From positions 284,501-348,500 of the forward strand of contig WFMF01000042.1 in assembly GCA_011033025.1 (NCBI GenBank): a DNA stretch of 64,000 bases. The letters are read 5' to 3'. This DNA comes from Beroe forskalii (Eukaryota > Ctenophora > Nuda > Beroida > Beroidae). Shown one piece after another: positions 13,584 through 24,681 of this stretch. The position numbers and the translations under genes were made by a program. The first letter of the stretch is position 1, and every line of letters begins with the position of its first letter. The notes below the pieces were generated by a model. It did not search any database and was not told the DNA's origin. It worked only from the letters and a program-made list of their open reading frames with translations.

Positions 13584-14150
13584 CTGAATGTTGAATTGCT
13601 GTGAGCTATAAATACTAATCATTTGTTTTCCTTATAATGATATGGTCGGGATTATGTCCGTCATTTATTCTGTTTCAATATGTCATATACAGTAGGGTGC
13701 AATATGTTTTCGTAATGTAATGTCGGTTTGCTTTTTAGCCTTTTTTAGTTTAATAAATTTCCACCGTGTAAAACTGTGTAATAATTGCAGGTCTTGATAG
13801 CTTATGATACCATAAGATTAACCATTGCCCTGAGTAAGTGTGAAAAACTTCTAAAATTTGCAAATGAATAAGTGAGTTAGGGCCAAATAAACGAGGGTAA
13901 TTGAAATGTCCATGTTTCGATACGAAAAATGCTACAACTTCTACAATCTTCTGAATTTTTCTGTAATTTGAATAACGTTTGGAAGCTGATTGTGTTCGCC
14001 TCTTGCTGCTAAAATTTCAGGAAAATCTTATTTAAAGGGGGGAATGTCACTGTCCCAAATGTCCCTGTCTCAATTTACTTTTTTGAGTTTGGGACTGGTT
14101 TTTGGGACAACTGGAACATGAAACTTTAAAATGAGTAGATAAACTCTTAC

Positions 14151-14360
14151 CATAAGTTCACCTGAGTCCCCACCAGGGAGGGAGTTGAACATTGTACACA
14201 CATAGACCAACAGTGATGTCACAAAAATGAAAAGAACATAATGTCTGCAATGAGAATCAGGAAATGGGTTATAGTTCTTCTTTTCATATGCATCATCTAA
14301 TCTAGTTGTAATTATCTCTTGAGAAGAATTCTTCGAATATTTTGACTTTGTCTTTGCCAT
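14151..14360 (-). CDS. TMEM260: TMEM260-like gene, exon 1 with start codon
   Basis: Begins with ATG at 14360 and encodes 70 residues up to a GTAAGA donor. A charged Lys/Ser-rich N-terminus is followed by a predicted first membrane segment (YVLFIFVTSLLVYVCTMF) and the family signature LPGGDSGEL, an acidic luminal motif typical of this glycosyltransferase fold. Exon 1 ends in phase 0 after Met; exon 2 continues with [15 protein letters not shown], as in animal TMEM260. Translation past the donor is spurious. Identification comes from remembered family motifs, not a database search. Confidence 0.85.
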
Positions 14361-16120
14361 CTACAAGCCTTTTGAGGCTACCTAGTAAAAATAATAAAAT
14401 AGATGAAAGAATTCATAAATAGTCAACTACCTATAGTTCATTACATTGATAGTATCAATGTTGTACTCTAGTAGCCTAGTCAAATTCAACATGCCATGTT
14501 TGAGTGGAGAGATCTAAGGGTCCTTTATCTGAAAATGAATTGACATCCTGATGGGTGCTTCAGGTCATGCCCATTTTTTCCACTGAAGCATGCAATGTGA
14601 GGGTGTAAACCCATAACTTGGCTCAGGAGAGTCATACAGATGTCACACTCTGTTTTGGACTCAAAAAAATCACAGTAGCAATGTTACATATGACTTTTCC
14701 ATAAACATGAGTAAACAAAATACATAATACGTCCTAAAATGCTCATAAACCAAGTTATGGACAGAAACCATTTTTGCGCCTAAATGCAGGCCCCAATTTG
14801 GCTCTTTTTCATAACTCAAGCAAGGAATAGGTGAAAGGGTCACAGGAGTTGTGAATTTTGTCCAATGGATCCATTGGATCACTGGACACTGGACAGGTCC
14901 AATAGACATCCATTAAACATCCAATGGACATAAAATCTGAAATATCAGTGCTTCCATTACTTAATCCAAGGTCTTATCTATAAAGGTGTATGGGTATATT
15001 ACAAACATATCAAAGTACTGCGAACCAATTTTATACTTCAAGGATCCAAACAGGAGGAGGAAGAAACTAAACTGTGAATCATCAGCGGTTACCCTATAGA
15101 TGTAAGGTCCTCCCTTGTCAACTGCAATGAGAATGTCTTCATCAGCAGGTGGCAAGAGAGAATGGAGAAGTTTTAGCCCACTGTACCTCTCACAGCTTAC
15201 AACTGCAAGGCTGGGCCACCTGGAACTCCCGAAATTCCGAGCATCACAGTTTAGAGAGGAAGGGGAGGAAGGACATAGAGTTCAAAAGAAGTGGAAGATT
15301 AGTGGGAGAGACAAATCTTGATACTAAAGTGACTAATGTTGGTTTAAAAGACAAATGATGGTTTTTGAAGTATACAACTGCTAAAATCTCCAGTGTTATA
15401 AGAGATAAACTAGTAAATAAAATATGGGACAAGATTAAGATAGAAAGAATAGGGTAGGTATCTCCCTACTTCAGTTCCCTATCCACACTCAGTACCATGC
15501 AAGCTGTAACAAAAGCTGCCCCAAGTAAGCTTTCTCCCTATAACAATTAAATTTCATTCTTTGGCATGTTATGAACATGCATCTCTGGCAAGTGATGTGT
15601 CCCCTGTGCAAGCTCTCCTGCACTAGCCAATGGAGAACGTGCACAGCACTACCAATTGAGCATGTTGATGCAGCAGTTGGAGCATGAGGAATTAACCGAA
15701 CACTGGATCCAGTCTAGTTAGAGAAACCCCATGTCCTACCTGGTTTCACAAAACAGGGCCAACTGCAGTCATTACAATCATATATCTGCACTAGAGCTAT
15801 GCTAATGCAGATACATACTCACCAAAGTACTAAATATGATTTCAGCTCCCATACCACTAAGGAAGCTTTACCCGGCAGTTGGGTGGCCTCAAAACCACCC
15901 TGGAGTTCACACCCTTGGCCTAGTGTATAGGGAAGTCTCTATGCTCTGCATGGCTGCCACTGGTCAGGATGATTAATCGGACCATGGCCATTTCTTACAA
16001 AGACTACTACCACTAAGGAACCATGTCAGCCAATGTTTCTGGAAGGGTATGGTTGAATATATATATGTCCTCCAATCCTGTGTGTTGGGGCACTATGAGG
16101 GCTTTAGTAAGCCTTCTGTC
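14361..16120. other. Intergenic or upstream region of TMEM260-like gene, nothing certain
   Basis: About 1.8 kb without a supported gene. One minus-strand frame (about 15060-15270), containing PPADEDILIAVDKGGPYIYR, looks protein-like. It lacks a convincing acceptor and I could not place it in a family. Confidence 0.3.
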
Positions 16121-16121
16121 A

Positions 16122-16143
16122 ACTATCTATCTATCTATCTATG
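16122..16143 (+). repeat. (CTAT)n microsatellite
   Basis: Short CTAT run of five to six units. Confidence 0.9.
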
Positions 16144-16646
16144 CTGCGCATGGAAAGCTACACACATGAGTTTAGCACAACCCTGTAAAATCCTGCAAAG
16201 AAGAAGAAACTTGTCATGAATACAATGTTCAATAAATAGTACAAGCAGTACTTACTTTGAAAATGTTGAGCACTATCAACAACTCCTGCATATTTGGGCT
16301 AAAAAATTGGTTAACTTGAGTCTGCAGCGGAACTGTAGCAGGTCCATCCAGAACCCAGCAGTCCACTGCAGACTCCACTGATACCCACCATAACATTCTT
16401 AGGTGAACTTAAGTGGACTCCCAGCAGACGGAGTGGTGGATCCCCTTTGGGTCCGATCACAGTCCACCCTGGACTTGTCAGGCGTCGCCTGACCCCCTCA
16501 GGACGTCAGACAACCCTGGACTGGTGGACAGTCCCAAAAAAGTCCACCAAAAAAGTCCTCCATGGACTAAAAAAATCGCGGAGCAAGTAAACTCCATGTA
16601 GTTTGCAGATTGGGATGTTTGATATAAGTAGCATGATAAATGTATT

Positions 16647-17240
16647 TTAAACCAAGGTTTCTTGAAATTTTGATTGACAATTTTGCAACAAGATAAACTG
16701 CTCTTTAAGGGAGTCTTAAATGTTTCGATGTGACAAACATACATCATCTTCAGTTCTCAAATTTGATTGCATAAAGTAGTGTTGTAAAGTTTTAAAACTT
16801 TACAACACTACTTAGGGGCCATCCATAAAGGACGTCCGCAAAATTTTGGCCACAAACGTAGCTGCATTTCAGAAACCCCTCTCTCACCCCAGGACGTCCG
16901 CATTTTTCTTGAAAATCTTTCGGGTCATCATTTTTGGGCTTGAAATTTCACGATTTTCTAGTGAAACAACCGTCAAAGGGAAAAGATATCCATAAATTGC
17001 GGACGTCCGCATTTGGCCAAACACCCCCTCCCCTATGTCCGCAAACTTCCGCATTGGCCAGACTCCCCCTCCCCCCTCGTTGCAGACGTCCTTTATGGAT
17101 GGCCCCTTTATACAACCAAATTTGAGAACTGAAGATGATGTATGTTTGTAACATCGAAACATTTTAAGACTCCCTTAAAGAGCAGTTTATCTTGTCGCAA
17201 AATTGTCAATCAAAATTTCAAAAAACCTTGGTTTAAAATA
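16647..17240. mobile_element. Large inverted repeat enclosing a second TIR element
   Basis: Two arms of about 115 bp (16647-16762 and 17115-17240) are near complements and share CATCATCTTCAGTTCTCAAA and ACTGCTCTTTAAGGGAGTCT. Between them sits an inner element. The arm tip contains CTCAAATTTGATTG plus AGTAGTGTTGTAAAG, a motif that recurs near 61545 and 61850. This shows it is a dispersed family. Confidence 0.8.
16815..17106. mobile_element. Inner MITE with 22-bp TIRs
   Basis: Bounded by AGGGGCCATCCATAAAGGAC and its complement GTCCTTTATGGATGGCCCCT, followed internally by GTCCGC motifs. About 290 bp and non-coding. It is nested between the arms of the larger inverted repeat; the target duplication is ambiguous (TT or TTA). 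Confidence 0.75.
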
Positions 17241-17265
17241 AATTAGTAAACTCCGCCACAGAGTC

Positions 17266-17653
17266 TTGCTCTAACCAGATCCCTAGTTTTACGCGCGCGC
17301 GCCGCGCCTTGCTCCAAACCACCCCTGGTTAGGGGAACAGTCCGCCGAAAAGTGGTCGGTCTCCCATATAAACAGGAGCCTTCATTATCTTCCCCTAACC
17401 AGGGGTGCGCGAAACCAGGGCGCTGGTTAGGGCAATTCATTATCTATGACAATGACGTCACCCAGAAAAATATTATTAAGCGCACCTAGCGCTTTAAGGA
17501 CTAGGGTTAGGGTCAGGATTAGGGTCAGGATTTGTTAGGGTTAGGGTTAGGATTAAGGTTAGGGTTTTGGTTAGGGCTATGGTTCGGTTTAGGATTCCCC
17601 TAACCAGGGGTGTAGCGGCGCGCGCGCGTAAAACTAGGGATCTGGTTAGAGCA
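17266..17653. mobile_element. TIR element with (CG)n inner ends
   Basis: Inverted ends of about 36 bp: TTGCTCTAACCAGATCCCTA plus GTTTTACGCGCGCGCG on the left and the complement at 17617-17653. The interior contains paired CCCCTAACCAGGGG motifs and a short TTAGGG-like patch (17505-17580). No open frame. Confidence 0.7.
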
Positions 17654-18120
17654 ACCTAGCGCGCAACACTCTTCCTAAACACGTATATCCCTGTCTGCGT
17701 TGCGCGGCGCGCTTCCTCAGGGTAGCGCGGCCGCGGCGCGCGTACGCAAACCTATGCGGGCTTAGGTGCATGTAACGTTCGTCGGCCGATCGAACGGAAC
17801 CGGTCGATCGATTCCTAAGCCCGCATAGGTGTGCGTACGCGCGCCGCGCTACCCTACGGGAAGCGCGCCGCGCAACGCAGACAGGGATTTCCTAAGCCCG
17901 CATAGGTGTGTGTACGCGCGCGGCTTGCTAAACACGTATATCCCTGTCTGCGTTGCGCGGCGCGCTTCCCGCGTAGGGAAGCGCCGCGCGCTTCCTAAGC
18001 CCGCATAGGTGTGTGTACGCGCGCGGCGCTTCCCTACGCGGGAAGCGCGCCGCGCAACGCAGACAGGGATATACGTGTTTAGCAAGACAGGGATATACGT
18101 GTTTAGCAAGTCGATCGATC
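17654..18120. repeat. GC-rich palindromic repeat cluster
   Basis: Alternating direct and inverted copies of GCGTTGCGCGGCGCGCTTCC, CCTAAGCCCGCATAGGTGTG and ACACGTATATCCCTGTCTGC. GATCGATCGA-type palindromes lie around 17785, 18110 and 18260. Strong alternating CG tracts make Z-DNA or cruciform formation likely. Overlapping minus-strand frames here are by-products of the repeats. Confidence 0.7.
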
Positions 18121-19299
18121 AACTTCATTTGATCGACTGATGTGTTTTTAATAGAAAATCTTTAAGCTAGTAGGGAAACAACTAAATATTGCTCATTTAA
18201 ACACGATTCAAGTCAACAGGGAGCATTAAAACACATCATTCGTTCAAATGGAGTTGATCGATCGACCAACTCCATTCGATCGACCGACGAACGTTACGGG
18301 CGCCTTAGGAAGCAACACTCGGAAATTTGGAGGGTCGTGTTCCCCGCGGAAAACGTTGTGTGCGCGGCGCGGCGGAGGGTAGTATAGGGTAACATCCTAC
18401 AATTTTGATTGCAAAAGGATGTTTATTCAGACAACTGATTCTAATACTGACATTGGACAATTTCGTTTTGTTCACATTGATCCAGGCCAGGAAATGTCTT
18501 CATAATCTATTAATCTGCTACACCTATCTATTTGACTTGATTAAATGGTACACTTTTGTAAACTTAACCTTAATGAATTTCATTTAACTGTAAATTTGTA
18601 AACTACAGTTTCTACTGATATCTGCATGATCATCAACTGACCACAGTTTGATGAAAACAAACCATCTGAAATATCCTCCATTATTGAAGCTTTGTCCATT
18701 CTCCATCTTGAGATCTTGAACTTAAAGTAAAGAAAAACAGAAGTGTCAAATTTTTAAAAACTATGGCTCAGCATTTAACTGTAAAAGCATAATAGAATGG
18801 ACTCTTAAAGAACTGATAATCATCTGCACAGTGCACATGCAGATAAAATGATTTCCATAGCTACAATGCCCCTTTTTTTCCCGTTTGCCTTCATTTCTCC
18901 GATAATTTCTTGGTAAGATCAAATTTAAAAAAATTATAACACTATTCAAGAATAAAGTGTCAATTTATATATTTGAATTAAAAAGAAATCTTTCTTCAAG
19001 ACATCAATCTGCAAGACTTTTCTCCAACTCTGTACTTGAACACCAACATGATCCCAACATGGTAATGCAATGTTGAGAGCAGCAGGATCTAAGTGAGTCA
19101 CACCAAGATGAGTGGTGTACAGGCATCTTCAGTCCAATACCTACCTCAGCTTTGGGGGTGTTTAAATTGTGAGAGCTTTTCATGAGGTAGGCCCCCCAGC
19201 AGTGCCAATTATTGAAGATAATCAATTATATTCATTCTGTAGGTTTTCTGTTTGATCATTCAGTAGGTTTTGTGATTGATCATTGATGCTGTGAAACAA
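18121..19299. other. No gene recognised
   Basis: About 1.2 kb of AT-rich sequence with no supported exon or RNA. Confidence 0.35.
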
Positions 19300-21351
19300 A
19301 CAATTTTGGCAAAATACTACCATAGGAACATGACGAAAATTAGTCTCCATTAGCCTCCATGGAGGCTGAGTGGAGCCTGAGTGGAAGCTTAGTGGAGGCT
19401 AATTTCAACAAGAATTGCTCCTGCAACATACTTGAATTAATGCATGCATGTAATGGCACATGGGCCAATTCGGTCAGATATACATGCCAAATCATTGCAC
19501 AGGCTCCCCCAATTCGTAGAACTCTTTGGCCATTTTGTTTGCAAGCGCCATTTTTGTTACGCATCACATTTTCTTTTATGTCGATATCGAATGACAAACC
19601 ATTGTACAATTGTTCCACTTTATGGTTCATGTTGCGTCACACCATCCCTTTACATGATTTCATGAAGTCAAGACATTGAAAAGATTGATGAATTGATAGA
19701 TACTTCATTCTGTTCAAGATTGACAATTCTGATATGATTACCAAGACAAATTTTTCATCGGAAGCCATGGTCATCATTGATTGCACTGAAATTGCTCATT
19801 GTCAATTGTTTCTAAGCTACAAGGTCACTTGAAACCCAATAAGATACTGATGAGGAATTCCGTGAGAGTGTGATAGTTGATAGATATTTCACCCTACTTA
19901 TCCATGGAACTGGGCAAGTCTTATCATTTAAATTAATAAACCAAGTTTTCAAAACTTAAAAAGGAATAAAAATTTTCAAGGTTAGGATCACTGGAGCATT
20001 GAACCCAAATAGCTGTAAGCTAGCTGCTGTGAGAACTGCACACAATGCCACTACACCAAACTGAGGCACTTCACTGGTGCAAATGATTTTATAAAGGAGC
20101 AGTTGGTTAATGCACCTTTTGCCTGTGATGGTACCTTGTTGACGAAATCTCCCTCAAATATAAGGACATCTCCCTCAAATTTATAGACATCTCCCTCAGA
20201 TTTTGTGGACATATCTCCCTCAAATTTCCGGTCACTTTCCAGAAATTACATTAGTTGTATTGCAAATCTGGACATGCTATGCACATATCCTATTTCTCAT
20301 TATGTTCCCAAACAAGATCTCTGCTAACCCTCTCATTTACCTTTTTGTAAAACAAAAACGCAATAGGAGAGGGAAAATTAGCCTCCATGGTGGCTAATGG
20401 AGGCATGAGACTAATTTTTGAAAAATAGTGGAGGCTAATTAGCCTCCACTAGCCTCCATTAGCCACCACTAGGCTCCACTCAGCCTCCGTCTCTCCATGG
20501 AAGCTAAAATATTGGTTTAGCCTTCACAGAATAATTAGCCTCCATGAGCCTCCACGGTAACTGAAATATAACATTTTTGTGGAGGCTAAAGCTTAAATAT
20601 GGTGGCTAATGGAGGCTGAGTGGAGCCTTAATCAATTAGCCTCCAAAAACAAAATTTCTTGCTGAAAATGGTGATTTATGTGCACTAATGTGAAAAACAA
20701 TATATAGCTTCAAACTTTCAGACAGCTCCAACTATCCTACACTCAGCCTCCACTAGGCCCCACTCAGCCTCCACTAGGCTCCATTAAGCCTCCACTAGGC
20801 TCCATTCAGCCTCCACTAGGCTCCGCTCAGCCTCCACTAGGCTCCACTCAGCCTCCACTAGGCTCCACTCAGCCTCCACTAGGCTCCACTAGCCTCCACT
20901 ATGCTCCACTTGCTTCCACTAGACCCTACTTAGCCTCCACTATGAGCCTTGTGGAGGCTAGCATATTATCTGTGTTTTTTCGTGATTTTAGCTTCCATTT
21001 GGAGGCTATAGCCTCCACTAGCACTGTCAAAATAGCTTCCATAGAATCCAAAAATGACTTTTAAATTTCCGTGGAGGCTAATTCTTCAATGGAGGCTAGT
21101 GGAGGCTAAACCAAAATTTTAGCCCCCATGGACGCTGAGTGGAGCCTGAGTGGAGGCTAGTGGAGGCTAGTGGATGCTAATTAGCCTCCATAGTGGAGGC
21201 TATTTTTCAAAAATCAGCGTCATTCCTCCAATAGCCTCCATGGAGGCTAATTTCTGAAATTAGCCACCACATAGCCTCCACTCAGGCTCCATGGAGGCTA
21301 ATGGAGCCTAAGTTTGGTCATGTTCCTGTGGTACCATTTTGCCACAATTTT
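19300..21351. mobile_element. Foldback-type element FB1 with AGCCTCCACT arms and 8-bp target duplication
   Basis: The element proper is 19308-21343. The left end reads GGCAAAATACTACCATAGGA and the right end, complemented, GGCAAAATGGTACCACAGGA. Both are then followed by AACATGAC and runs of AGCCTCCATTAGCCTCCATG and variants. ACAATTTT occurs on both sides (19300-19307 and 21344-21351) as an 8-bp target duplication. The right arm (20380-21340) is a long two-way minisatellite of GGAGGCT/AGCCTCC; the left arm is short. The middle has no transposase and contains a small repeat of ACATCTCCCTCAAAT near 20150-20230. It ends about 75 bp before the LRR gene start. Confidence 0.85.
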
Positions 21352-21415
21352 CAATAAAGGAATCTAATCCACACTATTCAGTAGGTGGTATGAATGAAAT
21401 ATCTTATTTCCATTA

Positions 21416-24400
21416 ATGATTCAATTAGATGTTATGAAGGTGGCAATTATCTTTGCATTGATTGTATCTTCAACAGAATCTGCAACTGCAAGCATTAAAG
21501 CATCTATAAAGGACAAATTTGACAAAAACAATAATGCATTCTGGACTGCAGAAGAAACTCAGCATCTCTCGGATGACACAATGGATATATTTTCCTGTTT
21601 TGTGAAAGAAAAGGGGGAATGTGAATATTATCAAGATGGTAGCTATGAGACAAAAATAACTGGATGTGAAGTTATTGACTCAGTATTTTCATTCAAGAAT
21701 CCATCCACCACTGTTGTTATAACAGATGGTACAATAACTCATATCGATGCTTCTTCCCTACCTGCACCAGTAACTACAACTAGAAAGCTTCACATAGTTA
21801 AGTCTCCTAATCTTATCTATATAGGCCATGATATCTTTGAAAAGTTTCCCAATCTTGAAGAATTAATCATATTTGAAACAGGTATCACATCCATTCCACA
21901 TTTTGCTTCTGAACTCTCTCTGCTCACCAAGATGGCTATCATGATGAATGGTAATTTGGAACGAGTCAATGATTATGATTTCATGAACACCCCAAACTTA
22001 GAAAGAATGAACCTGGCTTGTAATTCAATTTCTTATGTGGCAGACCATGCGTTTAAAGGTCTTAATAGTTTAGAAAGAATAACTATTGGCAACAATGGCC
22101 TGACTGTGATGCCTCCAGCTTTACATTCTTTGTCTCAAACGATTAATTACATTGGATTAGAATGCAACAAAATCCATTTGCTACCATATTTGCCTTTGAG
22201 AGAAATGAATGAGTTGCTTCACTTGAATTTAACATCAAATTCAATCACGAAAATTGAAAGTGATTGGGTACATGGGTGTCCTAACTTAAAGTTCCTTGAA
22301 TTAAGTTATAATAATATCATAGAACTTGAAACAAACTCAATAAGCAGCTTGAATCAGCTTGTATATGTTCAAGTATCTGATAATAATGACCTTGTTTCAA
22401 TAAATGGCGATGCTTTTAAAGACCTCACTTCACTAAAAGTGTTAGATTTATATGGAAACTCAAAGCTTGGTTCAATTGATTTTAGAACTTTTTTCAATGT
22501 CCAGAATTTGAAGTATCTTGACTTATCGAGAAATAATATTAGGAAATTTCCTCATGATGTTTTTGTCTATGCAAACTTCAATAAACTAGAGAAACTTTTT
22601 CTCCGTCAAAATAAGATGTCAACTCTCACTGACCTCAGCCCAAAATCATTTAATGAAATCACAAAGATTTTGCAACTAACATTGAGGAATATAAATCCAT
22701 TATCTGTCAGCTTTAATAGCATGGAAAAGCTGAATTTCTTAGATCTGGGAAATAACAATCTTAAGGAGATTCCTAATAATGTTTTAGACTGTCTGAAAGG
22801 CGAAGATTCCATTCTTGATCTTTCATTTAACCTTATAAGCACTATAGAAGATGATGCATTTATTGGCATGACACTAAGTGAATTGTATCTTAATAACAAT
22901 CGTTTGAAGGAAGTTCCTAAGGCATTATTCAAGGTGGAAAATTTGGAAAAGTTGTGGCTTAATAGAAACTTGCTGACTTTTCTTGAAGAAGGGACCATGA
23001 GTAACCTTGGTCAAACAAAAGAAATTTACCTTCAGGATAATCAAGTTCTCTCCATTGAAGATGGTGCATTGCCAGAGAACATTGAATTCATAGACATTTC
23101 AAATAATGCATTTGATTTCATAGATGAAAATCAGTTCAATAATAAGCCTAATTTAGTGAGATTAAAATTTGATAACAACAGGATAAGTTATTTGCCAGTC
23201 AATGTATTCCAAAATAATGAGCAACTCTCATATATCATTTTGAATCATAACAAAATAGCTTGGATCAATAATGGAGTGTTTACCACTTGTAGTGATACAT
23301 TGAACTTGATTAATATGGAGCAAAACTCCCTTGCTCATATTGATCATGGCAGCTTGGCAAGTAAAAGTATTGTTGAAATGCTCATGAAAGAAAATGATAT
23401 TCATGACTGGCCAGCAGATGGTTCTTTTTCTGATCAGACCCAACCATTCTATGTCGATTTTAAAGAAAACAAATTTGAAGTGATAAGATCAGAAATGTTT
23501 TCTAATCATGAAAATTTTCGAAAAGCTGATTTTGAAGCAAACCATATTTCAGATGTCAGAGGGAATGCTTTTAAAGATCTCAATGTTGACTATCAAGGAG
23601 GTTATAATGATGTTTATGGCATTATACTTATTGATAATCCAATTTCAAACTTAGAACCATTCAGTTTCAATAATATCATCTCATCAAATGTGGGAAAAGG
23701 AATGAATAACCATGCTGGACTGCACCTTCAGAATATAGCAACATTAAATACCTTAAGATCCAACACATTTACAAATATTGAGCTTGACTATATATTGCTT
23801 AATGATGGACAGGTAAAGATGATACAAACTCATGCTTTTTATCAGATTTCTTTGAACTTTGCCCTGCAAATGAACAATGGACCATTGAAGTATATTGCTA
23901 AAAATGCTATAAATGCCAAATATATTCGTTACATACAATTAAATGAAAATGAAATAGTGAAATTGCCATTTGGTGCTCTGGCAGAAATAGAGAGCTGCCA
24001 GAATTTCAACATATATAACAATAAAATAAGTTTCATTGATAGTGATTCGCTGCCAGACTGTAGTGACAAGTATAACTTTCAAAACAATCTGATAACACAT
24101 ATTGTTGTTGATGCTTTCCGTCTGGCTGAATCAATCAAAAGACTTCAGTTGCATAACAACAAAATCATTAAGATCGAAAATGGAGCTTTTAATACTGTTA
24201 CAGCAATGCTCAAGGAGCTTGAGCTGCCTGGAAATCCACTACCAGAACTTCCTAATAATCTTTTGGACTCAGCTTCTATGAACAAAGTCAATCTTAACAG
24301 CATAACCATGATAAGAACAGTAGGTTCACAGACTTTAACCAACTCAAAACTAGGTGTTCCTCAGGTAAGAGATGGACAACAAGCATATGTTCATGCATCT

Positions 24401-24681
24401 ATCTATCAAAGAATTGAGAGGAACAAAAAGAATATTCCATTGTATAATGCTGTCAGTTGTACATGTAACCTTCTCCAATCAATTGAATATATAACTGATA
24501 GGAGTGGTACAATCAGTGTGAAAGGACCAGCAAAATGCTCATTTATAAATGTCAAAAATGGAAACAATGAAAATCATGCAGTAAAAATTGGGTCAGTGTC
24601 TTCCTTATCAGAAAAGCTACCTTGTGAGCCATATACCGTTAAAACTGTGAGAGAGTCCATCTCCTTTGAGGATCAGATGCC
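21416..24681 (+). CDS. Giant LRR/fibro-slime/cadherin/EGF/TSP3 secreted protein, first exon 5' part (LRR region)
   Basis: Opens with ATG at 21416, or more likely Met7 at 21434, which starts a good signal peptide (MKVAIIFALIVSSTESA). Residues about 120-965 form a long array of leucine-rich repeats (more than twenty, LxxLxLxxNxIxxI pattern). A Cys cap follows (SCTCNLLQSIEY...KCSF, about 1008-1060). Role inferred: an extracellular recognition or matrix protein. AATTAG just before the Met7 region could be a splice acceptor, so an upstream non-coding exon is possible. The frame is interrupted at codon 1089 (..DQMP) by element FB2; it resumes in the same frame at 28399. I know of no named protein with this exact domain order. 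Confidence 0.9.

Noticed and set aside
15060-15270. Possible minus-strand exon with PPADEDILIAVDKGG
   Set aside because: Protein-like, but no AG acceptor upstream in frame, a weak donor (GTAACC) and no family recognised.
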